This document shows, piece by piece, positions 1 to 7,858 of a stretch of DNA of 32,633 nucleotides; position 1 is the first letter of the stretch, and the number at the start of each line of letters is the position of its first letter. The position numbers and the translations under genes are program-made. This DNA is from Chloroflexota bacterium. Its GTDB lineage: Bacteria > Chloroflexota > UBA6077 > JACCZL01. The DNA is taken from positions 1 to 32,633 of the forward strand of contig JADZEM010000161.1 of assembly GCA_020850535.1 (NCBI GenBank). Direction: 5' to 3'. Under the pieces are notes generated by a model. That model had not been told where the DNA came from and made no database searches. It saw only the letters and a list, made by a program, of their open reading frames with translations.

Positions 1-111
1 GTCGCTGCGCGACGGCCGTCGGGAACGGCCGGCACTGGTGCGACTGGAGCGTCGCGCAGCGACTGCAGGATCGTAGGCGGGGCTTTCAAGCCCCGACGCG
101 GCGGCACGACG
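1..111 (+). repeat. REP-like dispersed element, copy A (truncated by window start)
   Basis: A 13-bp perfect inverted repeat (GTCGCTGCGCGAC at 1-13, its complement at 51-63) is followed by a GC hairpin at 79-94 (GGGGCTT, TC loop, AAGCCCC). The same 111 bases recur at 32489-32599 with two mismatches, and a diverged inverted copy lies at 26731-26883. The element is non-coding and its left part is missing here. From 112 to 253, upstream of rpsP, I see no other recognisable structure. Confidence 0.85.
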
Positions 112-253
112 ACATCAACATGCAATCCCCCTGGACATCTGCTCGCGTCGGTGGCGGGGGGGCAGTGCCGGACGGTAAGATTTCAGGTCACCTGTGTGAA
201 CGAACCAACCAGAACGAACAGCATCTTCGAGAGAAGGTCAGGCGAGGAGACGC

Positions 254-580
254 GTGCTCAAGATCAGGTTGCGCCGGACTGGCGCCCGCAAGAAGCCCAG
301 CTATCGCATCGTGGTCGCCGAGTCCACGGCGCCGCGCGACGGCAAATACGTCGAGATCATCGGGATGTACGATCCGCTGACCGAGCCGGCGACCGTCAAG
401 ATCGATGGCGACCGCGCCAAGCACTGGATCAGCGTTGGCGCCCAGCCCACCGAGCGCGTCGTCAAGCTGATGGCCCGCGAGGGTCTGGTTGAAGCGCCGG
501 TCTACGCCGCCAAGGCGACTGCCGACGCCGGCGATGCTGCCGACGGCGACGACAAGGCCGCTGAGGCCGACGCCGAGTAG
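254..580 (+). CDS. rpsP: 30S ribosomal protein bS16
   Basis: Small-subunit ribosomal protein S16, which binds 16S rRNA during early 30S assembly. The 108-residue product begins MLKIRLRRTGARKKPSYRIV, the family hallmark, and carries the conserved YDPL segment near residue 39. The last 20 or so residues are an Ala/Asp-rich acidic tail beyond the usual core of about 80 residues. The start is GTG at 254, chosen because a strong Shine-Dalgarno (GGCGAGGAG at 241-249) lies four bases upstream and the protein aligns from its first residue. It heads the common rpsP-khpA-rimM order, here followed by recO rather than trmD. Confidence 0.97.
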   Translation: MLKIRLRRTGARKKPSYRIVVAESTAPRDGKYVEIIGMYDPLTEPATVKIDGDRAKHWISVGAQPTERVVKLMAREGLVEAPVYAAKATADAGDAADGDDKAAEADAE

Positions 581-673
581 TCTCGGTGTCGGCGCTCTCC
601 CCGCCCCCGCGCGACGACGCGCTCGTGCCCACCGTGCCGCCCCAAGGCCACACTCCCGAGGCGAGCTTCCTCC

Positions 674-901
674 ATGCGTGAGCTAGTCGAGTACCTCACC
701 AAGTCGCTCGTGTCCGACCCCGACGCCGTCCAGGTCGAGGAGGTCGATGCTGGCCGCATGACCGTCTACGAAGTGACCGTCGCCGAGGACGACGTGGGCA
801 AGATCATCGGCCGTCAGGGCAAGGTGATCCGCTCGATTCGGTCCGTCGTCAAGGCAGCTGCCACGCGGGCCGGCACGCGCGTTGACGTCGACGTCGTCTG
901 A
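674..901 (+). CDS. khpA: KH-domain RNA-binding protein KhpA
   Basis: Small single-KH-domain protein (75 residues, normal length for KhpA/YlqC). The GxxG RNA-binding loop is visible as GKIIGRQGK at residues 42-50, followed by the helix IRSIRSVVKAAA. In Firmicutes KhpA pairs with KhpB/Jag and influences cell division and RNA metabolism; the partner is not in this window. It lies 93 bases after rpsP and 30 bases before rimM on the same strand, the standard position, so co-transcription is likely. A purine-rich GAGGCGAG precedes the ATG at about a dozen bases. Confidence 0.95.
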   Translation: MRELVEYLTKSLVSDPDAVQVEEVDAGRMTVYEVTVAEDDVGKIIGRQGKVIRSIRSVVKAAATRAGTRVDVDVV

Positions 902-931
902 CGCTCGCTGACTGACACCCAGGATTCCGGC

Positions 932-1585
932 ATGGCGGCCGACAGCGACCAGCTTACGCCAGCAGACGCGCCGCCAGCGTCGGAGACCGGTATCGCCGCC
1001 GCGGAGCCCGCGCCCGGCTTGCCGCCGTCCTCCGCCGACGAGGTCTTCCTGATCGTGGCGCGGGTCGTGCGGGCGCATGGCACCCAGGGTGAGCTGGCCT
1101 GCGAGATCATCACCGAGTTCCCGCAGCGCTTTCGTCGGACGCCACGTGTCTACCTGTCGGCCCCACGCGGCCCGGGCCGGATGGAGCCGCTCGCCGAGGT
1201 CGCCCCGAAGCCGTATGACGTCACGCAGGCGAGGCTGGCCCAGCACCGAGGCTTCCCGGAGGTCATCCTCAAGCTCGAAGGCCTGACCGACCGCGACGAG
1301 GCCGACGCGCTGCGCGGCTGGCTCGTCCAGGTGCCGGAGAGCGAATCGTGGCGCCTGCCGCGTGGCCGGTTCTACTGGCATCAGATCATCGGTCTGCGGG
1401 TGGTCACCGCCGAAGGTGAGCCGATCGGAACAGTCGCCGAGATCCTTGAGACCGGCGCGAACGACGTATACGTGGTCAAAGGCGCGACCGGCGGCGAGCG
1501 GTTGATTCCCGCCGTGAAGCAGCACGTACTGGAGATCGCGCCAGAGCGCGGCGAGATGGTGGTGTCGCTGATTCCCGGCATGTAG
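932..1585 (+). CDS. rimM: Ribosome maturation factor RimM
   Basis: 16S rRNA-processing and 30S-maturation factor that binds uS19. The 217 residues divide into a low-complexity Ala/Pro/Glu-rich extension (1-35), the RimM N-terminal beta-barrel starting at VFLIVARVVRAHGTQGE (the usual G-x-HG-x-GE motif), and a C-terminal PRC barrel (about 145-217) containing GEPIGTVAEILETGANDVYV. The family is usually 165-180 residues, so the N-terminal extension accounts for the difference. The start at 932 has AGGA eight bases upstream. The initiation site could lie further in, near residue 30, but no better SD is visible there. trmD, the usual next gene, is absent. Confidence 0.95.
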   Translation: MAADSDQLTPADAPPASETGIAAAEPAPGLPPSSADEVFLIVARVVRAHGTQGELACEIITEFPQRFRRTPRVYLSAPRGPGRMEPLAEVAPKPYDVTQARLAQHRGFPEVILKLEGLTDRDEADALRGWLVQVPESESWRLPRGRFYWHQIIGLRVVTAEGEPIGTVAEILETGANDVYVVKGATGGERLIPAVKQHVLEIAPERGEMVVSLIPGM

Positions 1586-1662
1586 CGCAGCGGAGCCGGC
1601 CGGCATGGTGCCGCCCGGCCGTTCCCCGCGTCCGAGGGCGCTTCGGCGGAGAGGAGCCCGGC

Positions 1663-2490
1663 ATGCCACGACCACGGACCTATCGCGTCGAGGCCATCGT
1701 GCTGCGACGCGTCGATTTTGGCGAGGCCGACCGCGTGCTGGTGCTGCTGACGCGCGAGCGCGGCAAGCTGCCCGTGGTCGCCAAGGGGATCAGGCGGCTC
1801 AGCAGCCGCTCGGCCGGCCACCTGGAGCTGTTCACGGACGTCGAGCTGCAGCTGGCGAAGGGCGCGAACCTGGACGTGGTCACCCAGGCCGAGACCCGCA
1901 ACGCCTTCCGCCGCGTCCGCGAGGATCTGACGCGGACCTCCACGGCGTACCTGATCGCCGAGACCGCCGACGCGCTGACCGAAGAGGCCGTCGAGCAGCC
2001 GGAGCTGTTCGACCTGCTGGTGGCGACCTTCCACGCACTGGAGACCACTGACGATCCCCGGCTGCTGGCGGCGCACTACCAGTTGCGGCTGCTCGACGTG
2101 ACCGGATTCCGTCCGGTGCTGATGACCTGCGTCGGGTGCGACCAGGAGCTACAGCCCGGCCAGAACGCGTTCAGCGCGATGGTCGGCGGGGCGCTTTGCC
2201 CGCGCTGCGGCCCATCCGAGCCAAGCAGCCGCCCGATCCACTCGGATGTGCTCAAGGTGCTGCGAAACCTTCAGCGGGCGGGCCTGCCCGGGAGCGTCCA
2301 CTTCCGCGTCCCCGAGCAGACCATCCGGGAGGTCGAGCGGACGTTGCGCGATCTGCTGGAACGGCACACCGAGCGGCGGCTGCGGACCCCCGACCTGCTG
2401 GCGCGGCTGCGCGCGGACGCCCCGGCCGCCCTGCCATCGGCAGCACCACCGGAACCGGCCGAGGTTGCCGCGGGCAGCACACCGGAGTAG
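1663..2490 (+). CDS. recO: DNA repair protein RecO
   Basis: Recombination mediator that, with RecR, loads RecA on SSB-coated single-stranded DNA. The 275-residue product has the N-terminal OB-fold (YRVEAIVLRRVDFGEADRV, residues 7-25), the helical middle, and a four-cysteine zinc site (C156, C159, C179, C182). The C-terminal 30 residues are Ala/Pro-rich and probably disordered. The ATG at 1663 has GGAGAGGAG upstream. The gap to rimM is 77 bases, and the same strand suggests read-through from the ribosomal block. Confidence 0.95.
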   Translation: MPRPRTYRVEAIVLRRVDFGEADRVLVLLTRERGKLPVVAKGIRRLSSRSAGHLELFTDVELQLAKGANLDVVTQAETRNAFRRVREDLTRTSTAYLIAETADALTEEAVEQPELFDLLVATFHALETTDDPRLLAAHYQLRLLDVTGFRPVLMTCVGCDQELQPGQNAFSAMVGGALCPRCGPSEPSSRPIHSDVLKVLRNLQRAGLPGSVHFRVPEQTIREVERTLRDLLERHTERRLRTPDLLARLRADAPAALPSAAPPEPAEVAAGSTPE

Positions 2491-2544
2491 GGACGCGGGG
2501 CTGCCCGCGCCAGGACGATACAATCGCAGCGGAGGTGCGCCGGC

Positions 2545-2970
2545 ATGGCCTTCACCATCGAGATCGACCCGATGCCGCGCTCTGCTGATCTCCGACTGCT
2601 GGAAGAGGGCCTGACCGGCCACGCCTTCGCGTCGGCCGGTATCGCGCCGTTCGAGCCGTTGGCCATCTTCCTCTACGACGAGGCCGGTCGGGTCGTCGGC
2701 GGGCTGTCTGGCCGGTTCTGGGATGGCGTGCTCGACATCTCGACGCTCTGGGTGCACGAAGATTTCCGGGGCGAGGGGTACGGCCGGCAGCTGATCGAGG
2801 CGGCAGAGGCCGAGGGCATCCGGCGCAACTGCGAGGTGGCCCACCTCCGCACCTTCGACTACCAGGCCCCGGGTTTCTACAAACGCGTCGGGTACCAGGA
2901 GTACCACGTCGAGCAAGGGTGGCCGCGCGGCCACAGCCGCCACTACTTCCGGAAGCGGCTGATTCCCTAG
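2545..2970 (+). CDS. GNAT family N-acetyltransferase
   Basis: Acetyl-CoA-dependent acyltransferase of the GNAT fold (141 residues). The acetyl-CoA pyrophosphate-binding motif A is RGEGYGRQL at 75-83, preceded by the usual beta-strand LDISTLWV. The motif-B region near the end has PGFYKRVGYQEY, typical of small-molecule acetyltransferases. The substrate cannot be deduced. The start has a near-ideal SD (GGAGGTG, seven bases before the ATG). Its stop codon shares the tetranucleotide CTAG (2967-2970) with the stop codon of the convergent gene on the other strand, so the two coding regions overlap by four bases. Confidence 0.9.
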   Translation: MAFTIEIDPMPRSADLRLLEEGLTGHAFASAGIAPFEPLAIFLYDEAGRVVGGLSGRFWDGVLDISTLWVHEDFRGEGYGRQLIEAAEAEGIRRNCEVAHLRTFDYQAPGFYKRVGYQEYHVEQGWPRGHSRHYFRKRLIP

Positions 2971-4733
2971 CGGATGTCGTCAACCCGCAGATCGCGCAGC
3001 GTGAACGGGATCTCCTCGCGGCTGGGCAGCACCGCGCCGTGCAGGAACGTGCGGCCATGCTGGAACGTCAGGCTGTCCACCCCGGCCAGGTCCACGACCC
3101 AGATCGAGCGGTAGCCGGTCGCCAGCACCTCAACGGTCGGCGCTTCCTGCACGATGGTCCGCACGATCTTCGGATCGAGCACGATGGCGTAGCGCGCGGC
3201 CGTCGGACGCGGCATGATGCGCCGCGCTCGGCCCTCCAGCGAGTAGTCCGTCAGGCCGCCGTACGATTCGTACAGCCAGCCGAAATGCCCGAAGCGGTCG
3301 TTGCCCAGCCCGTAGACGCGATAGCCAGTCAGGTAGTAGCCGGCGTGGCGGAAGCTGCCCCAGGGGCTGGCCTCCGCCAGCACGATGGCTTCCTGTGGCG
3401 TGAACCGATCCAGGAAGGCCGGAACCTCCTCCCAGAAGCGGTCATTGTCACGCACGTCGACCATCGAGGCGGCCACCGGATCGCCGAGGACAGCGTGAGC
3501 CGTCTGCGGGGCCAGCGCGACCGTCACCACGTTGCCAACCGTCAGCACCCCGACGATGACCGCTGTCGCGCCGGTCGGCGAGAGGCGCAGCCGGCGGGCC
3601 AGCCCGTGACCGGCGGCCTCGACGTACAGCGCCAGCAGCAGGCAGGCCGCCGGCAGGATCAGCAACAGGTAGCCGACCTGCCCGATGTGCCCCAGCACGA
3701 ATGTCGCCAGGGCCGGGCCAGCCCACAGACAGAGCATCGTCCAGTGCAGCAGCGTCAGGCGGGGCCGGAGCGCACCGCGCCGCCAGACGGCCAGCAACGG
3801 CAGCAGGATGCCGAGGTTCAGGCCCACCAGCAGTCCGCCCGCGACCTGCCCCAGGTTGTTCGCCACCGCGCCAAGCCCGCCCGAGATCACCGAGGTCTTG
3901 CTGCCGACGAACCCGAGCAGCGAGAGGCCGTCCTTGAGGTACTCCAGCGGCCCGCCAGCCAGCCAGATCAGCGGGACGAACCACGCCAGACAGGTCAGCG
4001 CCAGCGTCGCGATGCCTCGGACGAGCGCCGGGCGGCCGGCCCGCCAGCCGACGTAGAGCCACAGCGGCAGCAGCAGCACCAGCGTGGACTGGCGCACCCC
4101 ACCCGCCAACCCGAGGATCAGGGCAGCCAGCACGACCGGGCGAACGGCCGGCCGGACCAGCGCCCGCCAGCACAGCCACACGACCAGCAGGAGAAAGAAC
4201 GTCTCGACGGCGTAGGTCAGCGCGACGATGCTGTAGTACCAGACCAGCGGTGAGATCGCGAAGAGCACGGCGGCCACCAGGGCGGTCCGCGCCCCGAACA
4301 GGTCGCGGCCAAGCACGTAGAGCATCGCCACCGCGAGGCTGCTGGCGAAGACACTCGTCAGCACGAACGCCATGTTCGCGTCGCCGGTCAGCCAGGTGAG
4401 CATCCGCCCCCACCCGATGTAGAGGATGTACCCCGGCGGATGCGGCTGGTGCCGCGCGATGTCAAACGAGCGCGTCGCCAGCGCGAACTGGACGGCATCC
4501 CAGTTGACGAGGGCGTTCGACACGAACGGCAGGCGGACCAGGAGTGACAGGAGGAACAGGGCGAACATCGGCCAGTGGCAGCGCTGCCGGAGCTGGCCCG
4601 GCACGTAGGGCGCGGCGCGCTGCGCGAGCCAGTTCGTGAGCGCAGCCCACCCGCGCAAGGCGACGCCGGCCGTCGCGTCCCGCGCCGTTCGTACGTCGGT
4701 GCGTTGCGGCCCCGGTTGAGACGCTCCTATCAT
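2967..4733 (-). CDS. GT-C type membrane glycosyltransferase (ArnT/PMT-like)
   Basis: Polytopic membrane protein of 588 residues. It has about 10-12 hydrophobic segments, then a soluble C-terminal domain of about 150 residues. The first extracytoplasmic loop contains NWDAVQFALATRSFDI then HQPHPPGYILY, the acidic loop characteristic of lipid-linked-sugar glycosyltransferases (GT39/GT83/DUF2723-like). The sugar and acceptor are unknown. The start is the ATG at 4733 rather than the upstream in-frame start at 4841, because the extra 36 residues are Cys/Arg-rich, not membrane-like, and overlap the divergent gene. It is divergent from the decaprenyl-phosphate phosphoribosyltransferase-like gene, consistent with a shared cell-envelope polyprenyl-sugar theme (inference). 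Confidence 0.8.
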   Translation of the reverse strand: MIGASQPGPQRTDVRTARDATAGVALRGWAALTNWLAQRAAPYVPGQLRQRCHWPMFALFLLSLLVRLPFVSNALVNWDAVQFALATRSFDIARHQPHPPGYILYIGWGRMLTWLTGDANMAFVLTSVFASSLAVAMLYVLGRDLFGARTALVAAVLFAISPLVWYYSIVALTYAVETFFLLLVVWLCWRALVRPAVRPVVLAALILGLAGGVRQSTLVLLLPLWLYVGWRAGRPALVRGIATLALTCLAWFVPLIWLAGGPLEYLKDGLSLLGFVGSKTSVISGGLGAVANNLGQVAGGLLVGLNLGILLPLLAVWRRGALRPRLTLLHWTMLCLWAGPALATFVLGHIGQVGYLLLILPAACLLLALYVEAAGHGLARRLRLSPTGATAVIVGVLTVGNVVTVALAPQTAHAVLGDPVAASMVDVRDNDRFWEEVPAFLDRFTPQEAIVLAEASPWGSFRHAGYYLTGYRVYGLGNDRFGHFGWLYESYGGLTDYSLEGRARRIMPRPTAARYAIVLDPKIVRTIVQEAPTVEVLATGYRSIWVVDLAGVDSLTFQHGRTFLHGAVLPSREEIPFTLRDLRVDDIR

Positions 4734-4799
4734 GGCTGGGGCGCCACGCGCCGGAGGAACGCAATCCGTGAACAGGCAGACGTGGCACGCGCGGCAGGG

Positions 4800-5735
4800 G
4801 TGAGCGACGAGGCAGGGTCGGCCGGCAGCCCGGCGCCGCATGTCCCGCCGTCACCGGGCAGACGAGGGCTCGCACTCGTCCGCGCGCTGCGGCCAAAACA
4901 GTGGGCCAAGAACCTGCTGGTCTTTGCCGGGCTGGTCTTCACCTACAACCTGCTCAATCCTGGGATGCTCAGCCGGGTCGCCCTGGCGTTCGTGGTGTTC
5001 TGCGCACTGTCGAGCGCGGGCTACATCTGGAACGACTTGCGGGATGTCGCGGCGGACCGGCTGCACCCGCACAAGCGGCACCGGCCGATCGCGTCGGGGC
5101 AGGTGCCGCCGGCGCTGGCCGTGGCGTTGGGACTGGTGCTCGGCGTGGCCGGCCTGGGCCTCGCCGTGGCCCTCGGAACCTCGTTTGCGCTGGTCGCCTC
5201 GCTCTACATGTTGCTGACGGTCACCTACAGCATCTGGCTGAAGCACCTGGTGCTGATCGACGTATTCGGCATCTCAGCCGGATTCGTCCTTCGTGCCGTC
5301 GCGGGCGCCGTGGTCATCGGGGTGCCGGTCTCGCCGTGGCTCTACTTCTGCACCGTGCTGGCGTCATTGTTCCTGGCCCTCGGCAAGCGCCGCAACGAGC
5401 TGGAGCTGCTCGCGAGCGGAGCCGCTGGCCATCGAAAGAACCTCGAACAGTATAGCCTTGAACTTGTCGACCAATTGATCCTGATCGTGGCGTCCGTGAC
5501 GATTATGGCCTACTCGCTGTACACGTTCTCGGCGGAGAACCTCCCGCGTGACCACTCGATGATGCTGACGATCCCGGTGGTGGTGTACGGCATCTTTCGC
5601 TACCTGTACCTCGTGCGCGTCAAGCGCCAGGGCGGCGCTCCGGAAGACCTGCTGCTGACCGACCCCGGCATCTTCGGCACGGCGGTGTGCTGGGTGGGGC
5701 TGAGCGTCATCATCCTGTACGTCCTGCCGCACTGA
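4800..5735 (+). CDS. UbiA family prenyltransferase, decaprenyl-phosphate phosphoribosyltransferase type
   Basis: Integral membrane enzyme of the UbiA superfamily, about 311 residues with eight or nine hydrophobic segments. It matches the 5-phosphoribose-1-diphosphate:decaprenyl-phosphate phosphoribosyltransferase branch (Rv3806c type). It has LRPKQWAKNLLVFA near residues 30-43, the Asp-rich motif NDLRDVAADRLHP (78-90) followed by KRHRPIASG, the loop GFVLRAVAGA, and KRRNELELL. In Actinobacteria this step makes the ribose donor precursor of decaprenylphosphoryl arabinose; dprE1/E2 homologues are not in the window. The start is uncertain: in-frame GTG codons at 4782 and 4800 are both possible, and the region before residue 20 is not conserved. 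It is the probable divergent partner of the glycosyltransferase on the other strand. Confidence 0.85.
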   Translation: MSDEAGSAGSPAPHVPPSPGRRGLALVRALRPKQWAKNLLVFAGLVFTYNLLNPGMLSRVALAFVVFCALSSAGYIWNDLRDVAADRLHPHKRHRPIASGQVPPALAVALGLVLGVAGLGLAVALGTSFALVASLYMLLTVTYSIWLKHLVLIDVFGISAGFVLRAVAGAVVIGVPVSPWLYFCTVLASLFLALGKRRNELELLASGAAGHRKNLEQYSLELVDQLILIVASVTIMAYSLYTFSAENLPRDHSMMLTIPVVVYGIFRYLYLVRVKRQGGAPEDLLLTDPGIFGTAVCWVGLSVIILYVLPH

Positions 5736-5876
5736 GGTGGCAGCAGCGCAGTGGCACGTTCCGGGCCACGGAACAGGATAGCCAGGCCGGGCGGCCGAGG
5801 TCCGAAGCACGACAATCGGCCCCAGGCGTCTCCGTCGAGCGCCAGGGACCGATACGGACCGAATCCTGGTTGAGAC

Positions 5877-6398
5877 TCAGGAGCGCGCGACGGCCTCCTG
5901 CGCCGACGGCGTGGCCGGGGCGCGCGTCCCGAGGGCCAACCCCACGCCCACCACAGCCACCGCCAGCCCGCCCAGAACGATGAGCGGCGTCTGCAGCTGC
6001 AGGCCGAGCACACTGTCCAATGAGTAGGCGCCCGGACCGACAATCGCCAGGGTCAGCGCCACCACGAGCAAGACCAGCGGGTACTCGATGCCGCCCTGCT
6101 GCGCCCAGAACGCCGGCCAGTGAACGGTGATCGCCACGAGCATCGCCGCGACAACGGCCACCGCCCCGGCCGGACCGAACAGTCCCGCCACCAGCAGCAG
6201 GCCGCCCACGACCTCGCTCAGGCTGCCGACCAGCACCCAGAAGGGGGCCGGCCGAAGCCGAAGATGGCCGCCAAACATGGCGGTGGCGGCCGCCAGACCA
6301 GGACCGCCAAACCAGCCGAACAGCTTCTGCGCGCCATGCCCGAAGAGGATCAGCCCCACGGCAACCCGCAGAACCAGCAGACCGAGATCGACCGACAC
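5877..6398 (-). CDS. DoxX family membrane protein
   Basis: A 173-residue membrane protein with four or five hydrophobic segments and the DoxX N-terminal pattern GLLVLRVAVGLILFGHGAQKL followed by an FGG segment. DoxX-type proteins are linked to quinone- or thiol-related redox functions, but the reaction of this one is unknown. The start is GTG at 6398 with GGAGGG eight bases upstream. The C-terminal 20 residues are hydrophilic. It is divergent from an HxlR regulator gene, with about 190 bases between the start codons; this pairing is common and suggests control by the regulator (inference). Confidence 0.85.
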   Translation of the reverse strand: MSVDLGLLVLRVAVGLILFGHGAQKLFGWFGGPGLAAATAMFGGHLRLRPAPFWVLVGSLSEVVGGLLLVAGLFGPAGAVAVVAAMLVAITVHWPAFWAQQGGIEYPLVLLVVALTLAIVGPGAYSLDSVLGLQLQTPLIVLGGLAVAVVGVGLALGTRAPATPSAQEAVARS

Positions 6399-6429
6399 GA
6401 GAACCCTCCAGATGCGACCGCACCAGGTC

Positions 6430-6467
6430 GTTACATACCGATCAGTAGTAACTTACACTTCAGAAGT
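6430..6467. promoter_or_regulatory. Candidate HxlR operator between DoxX and HxlR genes
   Basis: An unusually AT-rich patch in GC-rich surroundings holds two dyads: GTTAC (6430-6434) with GTAAC (6448-6452), and a perfect 11-base palindrome ACTTCAGAAGT (6457-6467). HxlR/YodB-type regulators bind short TAC/GTA dyads near their own and target promoters, so an operator role is likely. This is inferred from position and symmetry only. Confidence 0.45.
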
Positions 6468-6584
6468 AATATTCCCGGTCCGGCGGTCCTTTTCGGTGCG
6501 TGTTCCCCCGGCCTTCGGATCGCCGTGTCGACCGCTGCGCCGCCAGACGGGATGTTGACTGCCGACACGCGGTAAGATCACGCC

Positions 6585-6974
6585 ATGACTGCAACGGCGC
6601 ACGATTCATCGCTCTGTCCCATCTACCACCACGCCATCGAGCTGATCGGTCGGCGCTGGACGGGTGCGATTCTCCAGGTTATGCGCGGCGGCGTGGCCCG
6701 CTTCAGCGACATCGCGGGGGCGATCCCCGGCCTCAGCGACCGCATGCTCTCCGAGCGGCTCAAGGAGCTTGAGGCAGAGGGGCTCATCGCGCGGTCCGTC
6801 TACGCCGAGACGCCCGTCCGCGTGGAGTATCGGCTGACGCCGGCGGGCGAGGCGCTGGGAACCGTGCTCGACTCGGTGCTGGCCTGGGCGCACGAATGGC
6901 TGCGGCCGCCGGCCCACGCCGACGGCTCTCCCACCGAAGCCGTGGCCGACCCGGCCCGGCTGCGCGGGCGCTGA
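6585..6974 (+). CDS. HxlR family winged-helix transcriptional regulator
   Basis: DNA-binding regulator of 129 residues. It has the family pattern CPIYHHAIELIGRRWTGAIL at the N-terminus, then the helix-turn-helix (FSDIAGAIPGLSDRMLSERLKEL) and the wing (VRVEYRLTPAGEAL). Cys11 is the only cysteine and lies where YodB/HypR-type members carry a redox- or quinone-sensing cysteine, so a thiol or electrophile signal is plausible (inference). No SD is visible. TAAGAT at 6573-6578 lies six bases before the ATG, which raises the possibility of a leaderless transcript. It is divergent from the DoxX gene, the probable target. The C-terminal 25 residues are Pro/Ala-rich. Confidence 0.92.
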   Translation: MTATAHDSSLCPIYHHAIELIGRRWTGAILQVMRGGVARFSDIAGAIPGLSDRMLSERLKELEAEGLIARSVYAETPVRVEYRLTPAGEALGTVLDSVLAWAHEWLRPPAHADGSPTEAVADPARLRGR

Positions 6975-7052
6975 TCCGAGCCGTCCAGCGCGTCAGAGCG
7001 CCCCGCCTGCTTCGGCGAAGACGAATTCTCCCGAGCGCCATGGGGGCCGTGC

Positions 7053-7058
7053 TAGAAT
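7053..7058 (+). promoter_or_regulatory. Possible -10 element for the M50 protease gene
   Basis: TAGAAT (5 of 6 to the sigma-70 consensus) lies ten bases before the ATG at 7069, and no SD is present between them. If used, transcription would begin at or next to the start codon, giving a leaderless mRNA. No clear -35 box was found at 16-19 bases upstream. Confidence 0.3.
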
Positions 7059-7068
7059 CGCGCGTCTG

Positions 7069-7782
7069 ATGCAACGTTACACGCCGCGCGATATCGTCGT
7101 TCTGGTGGCGATTGCTGCCCTCTTCATCTGGTCGTACAGCCGCACGCGCGGTCAGACCTGGGAAGAGTTCGCCCTGTCGCTCGTGGCGCTCGTCGTGGCG
7201 GTCACGTTTCACGAGTGCGCTCACGCCACGGTGGCGCTGATGCTCGGCGATCCCACGGCGAAGCTGCTGGGCCGCGTCTCGCTGAATCCGATCCGACACC
7301 TCGATCTCTGGGGGTCGCTGACGTTTCTGTTCATCGGGTTTGGCTGGGGGAAGCCGGTCCCGGTCAACGGCCACAACATGCGCCGGGTCAGCCCGCTCGT
7401 CGGCTACGCGATCTCGGCGCTCGCGGGCCCGGCCTCGAACGTCTTGCTGGCGTTCATCGCCACGCTGCCCCTGCGGTTCGTCAGCGCCCAGAGCGCGTTC
7501 GTCGATCCCCTCGTCTTCGAGTTCCTTCAGGCTCTGCTCTTCGTGAACATCGGCCTGGCAGCCTTCAACTTCCTGCCGATTCCCCCGTTGGATGGCTTCA
7601 GTCTGGCTCGGCTCGTCCTCCCGCCCAAAGTGTCGGACTTTCTCAGCCAGTACGGGATGTTTATCCTTATTGCGCTGGTCTTCCTGCCGCAGTTTTTCGG
7701 CCGACAGTTTGATTTCCTGACGCTCGTGATGCGGCCACTCCAGTCAGTGATCTTCCAACTGGTAACGTTCGGCCTGCGGTGA
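7069..7782 (+). CDS. Site-2 protease family (M50) membrane metalloprotease
   Basis: Intramembrane zinc metalloprotease of the minimal S2P type (237 residues, about six hydrophobic segments). The first zinc motif HECAH is at residues 48-52 within the second membrane helix. The second, NFLPIPPLDG (167-176, Asp175 as third ligand), is in a later helix. There is no PDZ or CBS domain, so it belongs to the short YwhC/Rip3-like group that cleaves transmembrane substrates such as anti-sigma factors; the substrate is unknown. It has no visible SD and may be leaderless. The next gene, prephenate dehydrogenase, is unrelated in function. Confidence 0.93.
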   Translation: MQRYTPRDIVVLVAIAALFIWSYSRTRGQTWEEFALSLVALVVAVTFHECAHATVALMLGDPTAKLLGRVSLNPIRHLDLWGSLTFLFIGFGWGKPVPVNGHNMRRVSPLVGYAISALAGPASNVLLAFIATLPLRFVSAQSAFVDPLVFEFLQALLFVNIGLAAFNFLPIPPLDGFSLARLVLPPKVSDFLSQYGMFILIALVFLPQFFGRQFDFLTLVMRPLQSVIFQLVTFGLR

Positions 7783-7858
7783 GCGCGCTCGCCAGCAAGG
7801 CAACGAAGCCACACACGGCCGCCCGAACCATCGGGCAACGACTCGTGGAGGGAACGCG

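Noticed and set aside
1-111. Near-identical sequence at both ends, possibly a circular replicon with overlapping ends
   Set aside because: The copies differ at two of 111 positions and diverge completely afterwards, and a third copy lies inside the window, so this is a dispersed repeat.
120-380. Small open frames overlapping the rpsP start
   Set aside because: They have no SD and low-complexity content, and they overlap a certain ribosomal protein gene in another frame.
5758-5774. Small stem GTTCCG/CGGAAC after the UbiA gene as a terminator
   Set aside because: It is only six base pairs with no T-run, too weak to annotate as a terminator.
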